A stretch of DNA of 64,000 nt from an uncultured Rickettsiales bacterium. GTDB taxonomy: Bacteria > Pseudomonadota > Alphaproteobacteria > Micavibrionales > GCA-2720935. The first letter of the stretch is position 1. Each line of letters opens with the position of its first letter. The stretch covers positions 1 to 64,000 of the forward strand of contig CATLOR010000001.1 of NCBI GenBank assembly GCA_950054255.1, written 5' to 3'. The notes under the pieces were generated by a model that ran no database searches, was not told where the DNA came from, and worked only from the letters and a program-made list of their open reading frames with translations. The translations under genes and the position numbers were made by a program. Below, one piece after another: positions 9,529 to 19,638 of the stretch.

Positions 9529-10371
9529 TTACACGATGATCAAACTTTTTTGAGGTCGGTATGGTGTCCTCATCCTAAAACTATTTCGTTCTTTCTCTTC
9601 TAAAACATACTCCATTACAGCAACCTTAGCTTCTTGGGGTAATGCATCAAAATAACGTCTATCTAATTCCTTCTTCTGCACCATCACATAAGCATCTATC
9701 TCTTTTATATAATGCGCTGCCGTATCATAACGCCCACAAGCACAATCAATCTCTGCACTTTTTTCAATGGCTATCTCTGGGACATTCAGAAAACGACATA
9801 ATTCTAACACTTCACTTTTATACAAATCAATGAGAGGCTGAAGACTAACTGCTTTTGAAATTTGGCTATACGTCCCTAGAAAATCCTCTGTTGCATTCAA
9901 AGTCCCAACAGGAAAATAATGCTGATGAGAAAGGTCTTGTTCTCCCGTCGTGTCAGATACAGCGCGACTAAACAGCCGCCCCCATCGGATATTATCATCA
10001 TCATATCCATCGTGACTATCCACCTCAAGAAGTGCATCTGGGGCTTGTTTTTTAAGCCATGGAAAAACATCGCCAATGACCCAGTTAAAAGGCTCTTTGA
10101 CACATACGATACTATTCTGATTACTTAAAATTCGATTTTCTTGATCTAATAAAGGAAGACCAAAATGAACACCAATAACACGGTTTTGTTTACCCAAACG
10201 CTTAAAGGCTTCTGCGCAAACTAAAAAGGTTAAAATAGAGTCTGTGCCACTAATCCCTACAATCAAGCCCGGAGCACGCTCCGCTTTTGATTGATCACAA
10301 ACCCAATCAACCAAAGATTCAAAAGTCTTAGATAGGTTTATTTTCCGTGGAGATTTTAAAAGTTCAACCAT
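9529..10371 (-). CDS. NAD synthetase-like ATP pyrophosphatase, altered PP-loop
   Basis: About 280 residues, related to ammonia-dependent NAD synthetase (NadE), which adenylates and then amidates nicotinic acid adenine dinucleotide. The family pattern is seen in GLIVGISGTDS (ATP-binding loop), then VGTLNATEDFLG and PLIDLYKSEVLELCRFLNVP. The PP-loop is unusual: SGTDS where the family has SGGxDS, one residue shorter. The usual C-terminal KxPSA-like segment is replaced by KSAEIDCACGRYD. An in-frame TTG (10434) and ATG (10416) lie upstream, but 10371 has a weak GGTGAA site and sits below a TTGACA box. It may be a paralog with a changed substrate. The 407-residue orphan follows in the same direction. 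Confidence 0.65.
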   Translation of the reverse strand: MVELLKSPRKINLSKTFESLVDWVCDQSKAERAPGLIVGISGTDSILTFLVCAEAFKRLGKQNRVIGVHFGLPLLDQENRILSNQNSIVCVKEPFNWVIGDVFPWLKKQAPDALLEVDSHDGYDDDNIRWGRLFSRAVSDTTGEQDLSHQHYFPVGTLNATEDFLGTYSQISKAVSLQPLIDLYKSEVLELCRFLNVPEIAIEKSAEIDCACGRYDTAAHYIKEIDAYVMVQKKELDRRYFDALPQEAKVAVMEYVLEEKERNSFRMRTPYRPQKSLIIV

Positions 10372-10406
10372 TTCCCATTCACCGTGTTTTTTATTTTTAC
10401 ACACGA

Positions 10407-10434
10407 CTATTACCATATAAAAAAAATATGTCAA
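10407..10434 (-). promoter_or_regulatory. Possible promoter for the NAD-synthetase-like operon
   Basis: Minus-strand TTGACA (10434-10429), 16 bases of T-rich spacer, then TAATAG (10412-10407). The -35 is perfect and the -10 poor. If used, transcription would start near 10400, which would rule out the upstream TTG and ATG starts and favour the start at 10371. Confidence 0.3.
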
Positions 10435-10461
10435 AGATTTTATGCGAAAAAATAAAGAGGG

Positions 10462-10481
10462 TATTTGTTATCAAACAAATA
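10462..10481 (-). terminator. Hairpin downstream of tRNA-Gly
   Basis: Perfect 8-base arms (TATTTGTT / AACAAATA) around a 4-base loop. On the minus strand a T-rich run (TTTATTTTTT) follows after a few bases, so it could end the tRNA transcript. The stem is AT-rich and the T-run is displaced, so this is a weak call. Confidence 0.35.
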
Positions 10482-10529
10482 TCTCAGAAAACAAAACGTG
10501 CTTGTATTGGATTGTGTGGGATAAAGAAA

Positions 10530-10604
10530 TGGAGCGGGTGAAGAGATTCGAACTCTCGACATTTACCTTGGCAAGGTAACGCTCTACCCCTGAGCTACAC
10601 CCGC
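10530..10604 (-). tRNA. tRNA-Gly (anticodon GCC)
   Basis: The minus strand folds as a full cloverleaf. The acceptor GCGGGTG (10604-10598) pairs with CACCCGC (10540-10534). The D-arm is GCTCAGGGGTAGAGC, the anticodon loop TTGCCAA gives GCC, and the T-arm carries GTTCGAATC. The discriminator T is followed by an encoded CCA (10532-10530). It reads GGC/GGT glycine codons. It stands alone between the NAD-synthetase-like operon and a small orphan operon. Confidence 0.97.
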
Positions 10605-10689
10605 ATACCTATATTTCTCTTTAAGAGAAGTATGGCTAATATACGAGAGAAATAATAAAAATCAAGATATTTTTTATAAAAATATGAAA

Positions 10690-10965
10690 TTACCCAACAT
10701 GGATAAATGGAACATCAAATGCTTCAATAATTTGATCGTCTTGAATCGAGGCAACCAATGCTTTAGGCATTGTCGCGACTTGTTGACGATAGGTTTCTTC
10801 CAGCTGTAGGTCAACCATCTCTGTTTCATGGTCGTCATTATCATAATTGAACACAAATGAGCCCGTCTCTTTGTAAAATTCTACAGAGACAACAGGAGCA
10901 GTTAAACTCCCCTGACATGTAAAAACAGCATGCCCATCATTTGTTAAAATAAATTCTGCTTTCAT
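10690..10965 (-). CDS. Small orphan protein (91 residues)
   Basis: A 91-residue soluble acidic protein I do not recognise. The first half looks like a small beta-sheet (MKAEFILTNDGHAVFTCQG, then VSVEFYKETGSFVF); the second half is probably helical (LEETYRQQVATMPKAL). It starts 4 bases after the stop of a 58-residue gene and has only a weak AAGGG site, so it is probably translated by coupling. The convergent tRNA-Gly lies beyond its 3' end on the same strand. Confidence 0.6.
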   Translation of the reverse strand: MKAEFILTNDGHAVFTCQGSLTAPVVSVEFYKETGSFVFNYDNDDHETEMVDLQLEETYRQQVATMPKALVASIQDDQIIEAFDVPFIHVG

Positions 10966-10969
10966 ACCC

Positions 10970-11146
10970 TTATAACTTCAATCTTTTAGAAGCCTTAGGC
11001 GTTACAAATAAACGATCTAATGAACTCCCTGATTTTCTAACATTAGGTGCTATTTCACCTATATTTTCTTGCAAGGCTTCTATCGTTAGAGTGCGGTAAC
11101 TTACACCACTTCCTAATGCTGCCTCTACTTTTTCTACTGCATTCAT
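10970..11146 (-). CDS. Small orphan protein (58 residues)
   Basis: An open frame of 58 codons starting MNAVEKVEAALGSGVSYRTL. It is basic at the C-terminus (TPKASKRLKL), with no signal peptide. A good ribosome binding site (CAGGGGA) lies 7 bases before the ATG, which is why I call it real despite its size. It is followed after 4 bases by the 91-residue gene, forming a two-gene unit. Function unknown. Confidence 0.55.
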   Translation of the reverse strand: MNAVEKVEAALGSGVSYRTLTIEALQENIGEIAPNVRKSGSSLDRLFVTPKASKRLKL

Positions 11147-11305
11147 ATTACATTCCCCTGATCCCTCTACTAAAGAGGCAAAAAAGCCGCTCCAGCTCTT
11201 GAGATTTCTTATTTTTATTCTATGATTAACTAGATAGTAACAAAATTTTTACGCTTTGTAAAGATATTATGAAAAAATAATTTTATTATAACTTAAGGCT
11301 CTTTT

Positions 11306-11659
11306 ATGAAACATTTTCATATTTATTTTGAACAACATCAACAAGACGAACTGCATAGCTTATTAGAGATAACGCGACGTTACTTTCCAACCTTATATTA
11401 TGGACGTATTCACACAAAACCTGTTGGCCCACATCCAATTGGAAGTTGTTTAATTGCGACAAAAACAGAGCAAGAAACAGAAACTTTACTTGGCTTTTTA
11501 AAACAGCATCATAATAATTTAACCTTGATGATCCACCCTTTAACAGGAGATGACATCGAAGACCATAAAGCAGAAAACATTATTTGGCTGGGTCAAGAAT
11601 ATCAAATTAACAGAAGTATCTTTTATCCTAAACCAACACATAAATATCTAAAACCATGA
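11306..11659 (+). CDS. DOPA 4,5-dioxygenase family protein
   Basis: 117 residues with the family hallmarks: an N-terminal FHIYF strand with His, the GRIHTKPVGPHPIGSC motif, a MIHPLTGDD motif and DHKAENIIWLG near the end. Fungal and plant relatives open the ring of DOPA in an extradiol fashion. The bacterial members, usually of this length, are mostly uncharacterised, so a true DOPA substrate is not implied. The stop overlaps the start of the next gene by 4 bases (ATGA), so the two are co-translated. Confidence 0.85.
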   Translation: MKHFHIYFEQHQQDELHSLLEITRRYFPTLYYGRIHTKPVGPHPIGSCLIATKTEQETETLLGFLKQHHNNLTLMIHPLTGDDIEDHKAENIIWLGQEYQINRSIFYPKPTHKYLKP

Positions 11660-12168
11660 CAGTAATTGCAAAACCACAAGATGTCTTTAGCCGTCTCAAC
11701 GACCTAAACATTCCTCATAAAACATATGACCACGACCCTATTTTTACAGTTGAAGATGGTCTTCATTTACACGAAATCATCCCAGGAGGGCATTGCAAAA
11801 ACCTTTTTTTAAAAGACAAAAAAGGCACATACTGGCTCATCAGCGCAATTGAAACTACGCAAATTAATTTAAAAGTTGTGCGCAAACTCTTGAGCTGTCC
11901 ACAACTTTCCTTTGCTTCTCCAGAACGTCTTTGGGATGTTTTAAAAGTAAAGCCTGGTTCTGTAACGCCTTTTGCCCTTATGAATGACACAGAATGTGTG
12001 GTGAATGTCATCCTAGATAAAACCCTCTTTGATTATGAAGAAATCAATTTTCATCCTCTTCAAAATATCCAATCAACAAAATTAAAACCCTCTGATTTAG
12101 TACGCTATATCGAGGATTGTGGCCACACACCTAAAATATTAGACTTATCTGGCTTAAGTTATGACTAA
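11656..12168 (+). CDS. Prolyl-tRNA editing deacylase (YbaK/ProXp family)
   Basis: 170 residues, matching the free-standing prolyl-tRNA editing domains that hydrolyse mischarged Ala- or Cys-tRNA(Pro). Seen motifs are DHDPIFTVED, IPGGHCKNLFLKDKK (the conserved GxxxKNLFLKD core with the key Lys), LSFASPERLWDVLKVKPGSVTPFAL and the ND after it. The length and the PGSVTPFALMND pattern fit the ProXp-ala/PrdX branch better than YbaK proper. It is coupled by an ATGA overlap to the dioxygenase-family gene upstream. Confidence 0.88.
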   Translation: MTVIAKPQDVFSRLNDLNIPHKTYDHDPIFTVEDGLHLHEIIPGGHCKNLFLKDKKGTYWLISAIETTQINLKVVRKLLSCPQLSFASPERLWDVLKVKPGSVTPFALMNDTECVVNVILDKTLFDYEEINFHPLQNIQSTKLKPSDLVRYIEDCGHTPKILDLSGLSYD

Positions 12169-12212
12169 AAAAACTTGACCATCTGTATTTCTATTTTATA
12201 TCTATAAGTGAT

Positions 12213-12848
12213 ATGTACAAAAGATGTCCAAAATTTGATACTTTACCGCAAACTGTTCCAATCTTTCCTCTGGAGCATGCGATTTTGTTGCCGCGAGAAA
12301 CGTTGCCATTAAATATTTTTGAGCCGCGCTATGTGTCCATGGTTGATGATGCTTTAAAACACAATCGTCTTATCGGTATTATTCAACCAAAATCAAAAGA
12401 CAGTTTATATACAATCGGCGGACTTGGGCGTATTGTGTCTTTTACCGAAACTCAAGACGGCCCTTACATTATCCATTTAAGAGGCATTTGTCGTTTTATC
12501 TATCAACATGATCTTTCTGTAACAACAGAATATAGGCAAGCTCAAATATCTTATTCAGAATTTGAAGAAGATACAAAAAAGCAAGATGGTTTTTTTAAAG
12601 ACCGCGCTTGTGTTTTAAATGCTTTAAAATCCTATTTCGAAAAACATCATCTCATGTGTAATTGGGAAACATTAGAAGACACACCTGATACGCGTTTGAT
12701 TTCCCTACTCTCTATGATTTGCCCTTTCTCGATTGAAGAGAAACAAGCCTTATTAGAGGCCGAAACACCTTGTAAAAGAGCTCAATTACTTTTCTCATTA
12801 CTGGAAATTGATATTTGCCATGATGAGAAAGACACACTCTGTCACTAA
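12213..12848 (+). CDS. Lon substrate-binding (N-domain) protein
   Basis: 211 residues consisting of only the Lon N-terminal (LAN) domain, with no AAA or protease domain. The diagnostic core is PIFPLEHAILLPRETLPLNIFEPRY, close to the Lon pattern of a Pro/Leu-rich first strand followed by FEPRY. Stand-alone LAN proteins are common in Alphaproteobacteria, and their function is not established. TTGACC at 12175 and a TATATC at 12197 would start transcription near 12209, only about 4 bases before the ATG. No ribosome binding site is visible, so the message may be leaderless. It converges with rodA. Confidence 0.85.
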   Translation: MYKRCPKFDTLPQTVPIFPLEHAILLPRETLPLNIFEPRYVSMVDDALKHNRLIGIIQPKSKDSLYTIGGLGRIVSFTETQDGPYIIHLRGICRFIYQHDLSVTTEYRQAQISYSEFEEDTKKQDGFFKDRACVLNALKSYFEKHHLMCNWETLEDTPDTRLISLLSMICPFSIEEKQALLEAETPCKRAQLLFSLLEIDICHDEKDTLCH

Positions 12849-12855
12849 ATCTCTC

Positions 12856-13998
12856 TTACAAATATCGCTGTATTTTCACATCTCTATGAATAAAGGCGCT
12901 AATCATTAGGCCGAGTGAAATCATAATTGTTAACATCGCTGTCCCTCCGTAAGAAACAAGTGGTAATGGAACACCTACGACAGGCATAAGCCCCATAACC
13001 ATGCCTATATTGATGAAAATATACAGGCTAAAATTAATCATCAATCCCAAGACAAGCAAACGCCCATAATGATGACGGCATTGAAAAGCCATCACAAAAC
13101 CGTAAAAGAAAATAACCCCAAACAAAACGAGAAGAACCACTCCCCCTGTTAAGCCCCATTCTTCCGCCAAAAGAGTAAAAATAAAGTCTGTTTGCTTTTC
13201 AGGCAAGAAATTCAAATTACTTTGTGTCCCTTGTAAAAACCCTTTACCTTCAATTCCTCCTGAACCAAGGGCGATTTTCGACTGCATAATATGATAGCCT
13301 GCTCCTAAAGGATCGCTTTCTGGATTTAAAAATGTTTGTATACGTTTCTTTTGATATTCATGAAGAAAATGATAAACAATCGGTATTGAGGCCGCTGTTG
13401 AAACAATCCCCGTCACAAAGATCCACCAACGCACACCAGCCAACCAAAGCATCGCAACACCAACCATCACAATCATCAAACTTGTTCCTAAGTCTGGTTG
13501 CAACAATACTAAAATAACGGGAAGAGCAATTAATGTCGTTGGAATAATCAACATCCTAAATCGGCGCACCTCTTCTAAAGAGCACCCATGGAAAAACCGA
13601 GCTAACGCCATAACAACAGCTATCTTCATAAGTTCAGAAGGTTGGAGTTGAATAACGCCTAAATTAATCCACCGCTGCGCTCCCATACCAACTTCCCCAA
13701 TCACCTCAACAGCAAAAAGCAAGATCAGCGCTCCACCATAGGCAAAATAAGACAAGCGTGCATAATAACGCACATCAATCAGCGCAATAACGAATGTCAG
13801 GCACAGCATAAAACAAAAGCGCAATAAATGTTTATAAGCCCATGGATCTAAAGATCCACCACCCGCTGAATAAAGAGCAATAAAACCAACACCTGCAACA
13901 CAACAGACAAGTAAAAGTAAGATCCACGGCATCACGCGAAGCTTTTCTCTAAAAGGAATACTCCCCTCTCTCACACTAAAAGAAGATGTAAAACTCAT
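12856..13998 (-). CDS. rodA: Rod-shape glycosyltransferase RodA
   Basis: 380 residues with about ten hydrophobic segments, the SEDS family fold. Seen motifs are LQPSELMKIA, LLQPDLGTSLM, the loop region with KQTDFIFTLLAEEWG, and PLPLVSYGGTAML near the C-terminus. RodA polymerises lipid II glycan strands and works with PBP2 in the elongasome. It starts 3 bases after the stop of mrdA, so it is the last gene of the mreC-mreD-mrdA-rodA run. Confidence 0.96.
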   Translation of the reverse strand: MSFTSSFSVREGSIPFREKLRVMPWILLLLVCCVAGVGFIALYSAGGGSLDPWAYKHLLRFCFMLCLTFVIALIDVRYYARLSYFAYGGALILLFAVEVIGEVGMGAQRWINLGVIQLQPSELMKIAVVMALARFFHGCSLEEVRRFRMLIIPTTLIALPVILVLLQPDLGTSLMIVMVGVAMLWLAGVRWWIFVTGIVSTAASIPIVYHFLHEYQKKRIQTFLNPESDPLGAGYHIMQSKIALGSGGIEGKGFLQGTQSNLNFLPEKQTDFIFTLLAEEWGLTGGVVLLVLFGVIFFYGFVMAFQCRHHYGRLLVLGLMINFSLYIFINIGMVMGLMPVVGVPLPLVSYGGTAMLTIMISLGLMISAFIHRDVKIQRYL

Positions 13999-14001
13999 AA
14001 A

Positions 14002-15867
14002 CTACCCCTCTTCTTTCTGTTGTTTTTTCGCATTTTTGATATCTCTCTTTTGAGCTTCTAGTAATATTTCACGCGCTAAAGGCGCCGCCGATGACGAGCC
14101 ACTTCCCCCGTGCTCTACAACTACAGAACAGACATAATCTGGGTTTGATACGGGCGCGTAACCTACAAATAAAGCATGATGTCGCAAACGCCACGGCATG
14201 TCTTTTTCTTTCAACCCATCAAGACGGTCTTGTTTTGTAATACGACGCACTTGCGCGGTTCCAGTCTTTCCGCCAAAACGCAGAGCCGCTTCTTCGATTT
14301 GTTGGGCATGGGCTGTCCCATTTGGATGATTTACAACGCGATTCATACCTTTTTTTACAAGCGCTAAATGTTCTGGTTCAATGACAAGTGATGGCCAATT
14401 ATCATGAGGAGATTGCGGTACAATATAATCATCAACACGTCCTGTTAGGGTCGGTCTAACAGCCATTCCCCCATTCACTAAACTTGCTGTCATCGTTGCT
14501 AATTGCAAAGGTGTTGTCTGTAAATAACCTTGTCCGATTGAGGCAAGAACTGTTTCCCCTGTTCGCCAACTTTGTCCATATTGAGATCTTTTCCATTCTT
14601 TTGTTGGCACTAAACCAGGTCGGACATTTGCAATATCTAATGGCAATATTTGCCCTAACCCAAAACGGCGCGCCATAGCCGCAATTTTTTGAATACCAAC
14701 TAAAGGCGCAATCTCATAAAAGAAAACATCACACGATTGTGATAAAGCTTCCACCAAATCAACACGCCCATGTCCCGCGCGTTTCCAACAGTGAAAACGA
14801 TGTCCTCCCATATCCAAGTGACCTGGACAATGATAGGTTGAGTTTGCATCAATAACACCTGCTTCTAATGCGGCAAGTGCTGTGATCATCTTAAAAGTAG
14901 AGCCTGGAGGATATTGTCCAGCAATGGCTTTATTTGTTAACGGCACTGCGGGGTCGGCTAATAACCGTTCCCATTCATTAGCAGGAATGCGCGTTGCAAA
15001 CATATTAGGATCAAAAGAAGGGCTTGATACCATCGCATAGATTTCACCATTATAAGGATTCATTACAACAACAGAGGCACTTTTCTCTTTCTTTAATAGC
15101 TTTTGAATGAATTCTTGAAACTCCGCATCAATGGTCAGCTCAATATTTGATCCTTCACGCCCATAATTCTTTTCTAACTCTCGAACAACACGACCCCTTG
15201 CATTCACCTCAACTTGAATATGTCCTGCTTCACCGCGCATTGCTTGATCGAGCGCTTTCTCAACACCTGTTTTACCAATACGAAACCCAGGTACAGTTAA
15301 AACAGGATCACCTTGTTCATCAATCTCTGAGCGATTAACAAGACCGACATAGCCGATTAAATGCGCTGTCGAAGATGAATAAGGATAATAACGCATTTCA
15401 CCTTCTTCAATCACAAGCCCAGATAACCTTGGGAGATTAACCTCTATTTGCGAAACTTCTTCCCAGTCTAAATTTTCTTTTACAGTCACAGGGATGAAAG
15501 ACCGTACTTTTTTAATCTCACTTAAAACGCGATTAATTTCATTTTCCTCTAACTCAATAATTTGAGAAAGTTCAAAAAGTGTTTTTTCAACATTTCTAGA
15601 CTGCTCGGCAATAATATTAACACGGAAATTTTGATTATTATCCGCGATAACGCGATGAGCACGATCATAAATACGCCCACGCGAAGGCGCAACTAAATTC
15701 ACATTAATACGGTTCTTATCAGATAGTGTTTTATATTTTTCAGACTCTGTGATCTGCAAATAACCAAGACGCGTCCCTAAGCCTGCCAATAAAGCAACCT
15801 TTCCTACACCGAGCAAAAAAGCACGTCTTGTAAAGGTATCATATCGGTCTTTATCGCGATCTATCAT
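14002..15867 (-). CDS. mrdA: Penicillin-binding protein 2 (elongasome transpeptidase)
   Basis: 621 residues, class B PBP of the elongation complex. One N-terminal membrane anchor (about residues 16-33) is followed by the pedestal domain and then the transpeptidase domain. Active-site motifs are present: STFK at 323-326 (Ser323 nucleophile), SCD at 378-380 and KTG at 534-536. It cross-links peptides in glycan made by RodA. The C-terminus is a short basic tail. It lies 9 bases after mreD. Confidence 0.97.
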   Translation of the reverse strand: MIDRDKDRYDTFTRRAFLLGVGKVALLAGLGTRLGYLQITESEKYKTLSDKNRINVNLVAPSRGRIYDRAHRVIADNNQNFRVNIIAEQSRNVEKTLFELSQIIELEENEINRVLSEIKKVRSFIPVTVKENLDWEEVSQIEVNLPRLSGLVIEEGEMRYYPYSSSTAHLIGYVGLVNRSEIDEQGDPVLTVPGFRIGKTGVEKALDQAMRGEAGHIQVEVNARGRVVRELEKNYGREGSNIELTIDAEFQEFIQKLLKKEKSASVVVMNPYNGEIYAMVSSPSFDPNMFATRIPANEWERLLADPAVPLTNKAIAGQYPPGSTFKMITALAALEAGVIDANSTYHCPGHLDMGGHRFHCWKRAGHGRVDLVEALSQSCDVFFYEIAPLVGIQKIAAMARRFGLGQILPLDIANVRPGLVPTKEWKRSQYGQSWRTGETVLASIGQGYLQTTPLQLATMTASLVNGGMAVRPTLTGRVDDYIVPQSPHDNWPSLVIEPEHLALVKKGMNRVVNHPNGTAHAQQIEEAALRFGGKTGTAQVRRITKQDRLDGLKEKDMPWRLRHHALFVGYAPVSNPDYVCSVVVEHGGSGSSSAAPLAREILLEAQKRDIKNAKKQQKEEG

Positions 15868-15876
15868 GTTATTTTT

Positions 15877-16380
15877 TTAATCTGTTATTCGTTTATGTAC
15901 ACGCAATAAACCTATTGCCAAGATAGGATATAAGATAATCGTAAAAATGAGTAAGATCAAACTATGAAATACAGGAAATAAATGTGTCGTTAACAAACTA
16001 AGTGCCAGCCATTCACACACTACTTTTAAAAAAGCGACAACAGAAAAGCACAACCACTGCACAGCAAAGCCTTGCCCCATTAGAAAACGGCGCTGCGATC
16101 TGACGATAATAAATACCAGAATATACAAAATAACACCAAAACCAATAAATGGGGAAACCAGAATATCTACAAAAAGGCTGACAAAGAAAATGACTGGTAC
16201 AGATAAAAAGTCAGGCCTATACACTCCCCAAAAATAGACCAAAGCAAGCAATAAATCAGGCCGCATCATTCCTAACAAAGGAATTGGAAATTGTATAACC
16301 GTTAAAATAGCTGCCACGCAAGCCATAAAAATCGGCAATGCCTTACGCAAGCCTTGTATAATATCTATTTTTTCAATCAT
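15877..16380 (-). CDS. mreD: Rod shape-determining protein MreD
   Basis: 167 residues with about five hydrophobic segments and the MreD opening pattern (RPDLLLALVYFWGVYRPDFL, then FVDILVSPFIGFG). It is an inner-membrane member of the elongasome that interacts with MreC. It sits between mreC (23 bases) and mrdA (9 bases), the expected order. Confidence 0.93.
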   Translation of the reverse strand: MIEKIDIIQGLRKALPIFMACVAAILTVIQFPIPLLGMMRPDLLLALVYFWGVYRPDFLSVPVIFFVSLFVDILVSPFIGFGVILYILVFIIVRSQRRFLMGQGFAVQWLCFSVVAFLKVVCEWLALSLLTTHLFPVFHSLILLIFTIILYPILAIGLLRVHKRITD

Positions 16381-16403
16381 GATGAACTATAAAGCCTATA
16401 TGC

Positions 16404-17252
16404 TTATTGAGCAATCTGCTGTAAACCAAAATCAACTACTTGAATATAATCGAGATGATCTAAATCAGCAAACAAACGAATAAAAACCTGATGGTCTGTA
16501 ATATCTTCGACAACACCCACAGGCAAACCAGGTGCAAATACCCCACCTTGACCAGATGTGACAATACGCTGCCCTATCTCAATTTTTGTATCTTTTGGCA
16601 AATGATCTAACTCTGGACGCTCTTCATTTGTCCCTGCGAGGATCGCTCTAATTTTTTGATCACCAATAAAAACAGGAATACGAGAATTCATATCCGTTGC
16701 CATTAATATGCGTGCAGCACTATCTCCAACATCTGTTACACGTCCGACTAATCCTTCCGCAGCAATTGCCGCATGATTAGAGTGAACACCTTGGTCTGTA
16801 CCAGCAGGGATGAGAACTGAGCGATAAAAAGGCCCTGTTGGATCGGTGATCACACGTGTTGTGACAAAAGAACGCTTCGGCTCTTTCACAGCATTCACCA
16901 TTTTCGTCAATGACTCATTTTCTAACTTTAAAGAAAGCGCCATTTGATACCATTTACGCAAACGCTCATTTTCAGCACGTAACGTTTTGTTATCTTGGTA
17001 AACTGTTAAAATTTCTGAGGCCGACGTCACAGATGAGATTGCATTTTTAAGAGGGAGAGCAACAGATGATAAAACGGGTGACACCATATCCGCAACAATG
17101 ACACGAATTTTGGTTTCTAAACGATCATTTAAAGCGGTTGAAAGAAAAAGAAATCCTGCGATTAAAATGAAGAAAACAGGTGACAAACGGTCGCGCCATT
17201 GCTTAACGGCTGCGGTCATCAAAAAGGCACCTTGTTTGCTACGACGTTTCAA
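16404..17252 (-). CDS. mreC: Rod shape-determining protein MreC
   Basis: 282 residues: a short cytoplasmic N-terminus, one membrane segment (about residues 25-42), a periplasmic coiled coil (VYQDNKTLRAENERLRKW), then the beta-barrel domains with VTTRVITDP, GLVGRVTDVG, VTSGQGGVFAPGLPVGVV. MreC links MreB and PBP2. Unusually, mreB is not directly upstream: a gene on the other strand separates them, so mreC probably has its own promoter in the 17253-17431 gap. Confidence 0.95.
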   Translation of the reverse strand: MKRRSKQGAFLMTAAVKQWRDRLSPVFFILIAGFLFLSTALNDRLETKIRVIVADMVSPVLSSVALPLKNAISSVTSASEILTVYQDNKTLRAENERLRKWYQMALSLKLENESLTKMVNAVKEPKRSFVTTRVITDPTGPFYRSVLIPAGTDQGVHSNHAAIAAEGLVGRVTDVGDSAARILMATDMNSRIPVFIGDQKIRAILAGTNEERPELDHLPKDTKIEIGQRIVTSGQGGVFAPGLPVGVVEDITDHQVFIRLFADLDHLDYIQVVDFGLQQIAQ

Positions 17253-17431
17253 ACCCCTATACGTCCTCTCTTCTTCAAAGATATCTATTATTTCCTGAGA
17301 TGTTTCTTATCTCAGATATTGATTCGTTTTTCAAGTATAACATGAAAATTACTCACAAAAAAAAGGCCATATTTAAAAGAAGCCTTAATCTATCTCTTTT
17401 TCTCTGTATAAAAATACTCTACATTAAGAAA

Positions 17432-19029
<1,598 letters not shown>

Positions 19030-19073
19030 TTAAATTAAGTGTGTGGCTTGTTATAGCACTCTCAAACAAAAAG

Positions 19074-19108
19074 AAAAAGCCCTATCTCACTTAAGGATAG
19101 GGCTTTTT
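19074..19108 (-). terminator. Rho-independent terminator, bidirectional
   Basis: GCCCTATC (19079-19086) pairs perfectly with GATAGGGC (19096-19103) around a 9-base loop, flanked by AAAAA and TTTTTT. It lies just downstream of rpmJ on the minus strand and upstream of mreB, so it should insulate mreB from rpmJ. Confidence 0.85.
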
Positions 19109-19134
19109 TAAATTCTGTATCTAAAACAGCTAAA

Positions 19135-19284
19135 TTATTTACCTTTAGTTGTTTTCTTTCCCCCTTGTACCGCTTTAAAGCGTGGGTTTGTTTTATTAAT
19201 GACGAATACACGACCCTTGCGCTTTACAAGCTGGCAATCTTTGTGTCTTGTTTTCAATGTTTTTAATGAACTTGTCTTTTTCAT
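19135..19284 (-). CDS. rpmJ: 50S ribosomal protein L36
   Basis: A 49-residue protein starting [20 protein letters not shown], then [21 protein letters not shown]. This is the alphaproteobacterial L36 type (SLKTLKxRHxxCxxVxRKGRxxVINKTxPRFKA). It is the 'C-minus' form: only Cys17 remains of the zinc ligands. An extra basic tail (GKKTTKGK) extends past the usual end. It is transcribed alone, divergent from the 4.5S RNA and ended by the terminator at 19074. Confidence 0.95.
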   Translation of the reverse strand: MKKTSSLKTLKTRHKDCQLVKRKGRVFVINKTNPRFKAVQGGKKTTKGK

Positions 19285-19436
19285 CGCTTAAAAAACCTTA
19301 TCTAATCTGCGTTGCCCTATAGGGTTACTGCACTTTTTAATTGTTAAGTCCGGTCTTTATAGAGCACTCTCGCCTTTTTTGTCAAGCAGGAAATATGATA
19401 AAAATTCACTGTTTTTGCTTTTTTTATGTTTTTTCC

Positions 19437-19464
19437 TTGAAAACCGCCTAAAAACCCCTTAAGT
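19437..19464 (+). promoter_or_regulatory. Candidate promoter of the 4.5S RNA
   Basis: TTGAAA (19437-19442), 16 bases, TTAAGT (19459-19464). The predicted start, near 19471, falls at the 5' end of the folded RNA, which supports it. The -10 is weak (three matches). Confidence 0.4.
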
Positions 19465-19473
19465 AGTTGCCTC

Positions 19474-19572
19474 GTGGAAGGTTGCTTGGGCGTATGGCTC
19501 GCGAACCCGGTCAGGTCCGAAAGGAAGCAGCCGTAACGAGATTTCTCATGCGGGTCAGGTTCAACCTTTCAC
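19474..19572 (+). ncRNA. ffs: Signal recognition particle 4.5S RNA
   Basis: Contains the conserved SRP core GGTCAGGTCC-GAAA-GGAAGCAGCC, in which the tip tetraloop is GAAA (a GNRA loop), and the asymmetric loop strand AGCAGCCG. The ends pair over 11 bases: GTGGAAGGTTG (19474-19484) with CAACCTTTCAC (19562-19572). It binds Ffh and targets membrane proteins to FtsY. A T-rich run follows. Placement just before dnaX is common in Proteobacteria. Confidence 0.95.
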
Positions 19573-19638
19573 ACTTTCTATTTTTCCCGATATATTTAGT
19601 AGAAATCAGCATCAAAAAATGCTAATGCTGTAAGCATC

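Noticed and set aside
10530..10604. tRNA-Gly as the attachment site of an integrated element
   Set aside because: The tRNA is complete with CCA, no integrase is near, and no second copy of its 3' end is visible in the window.
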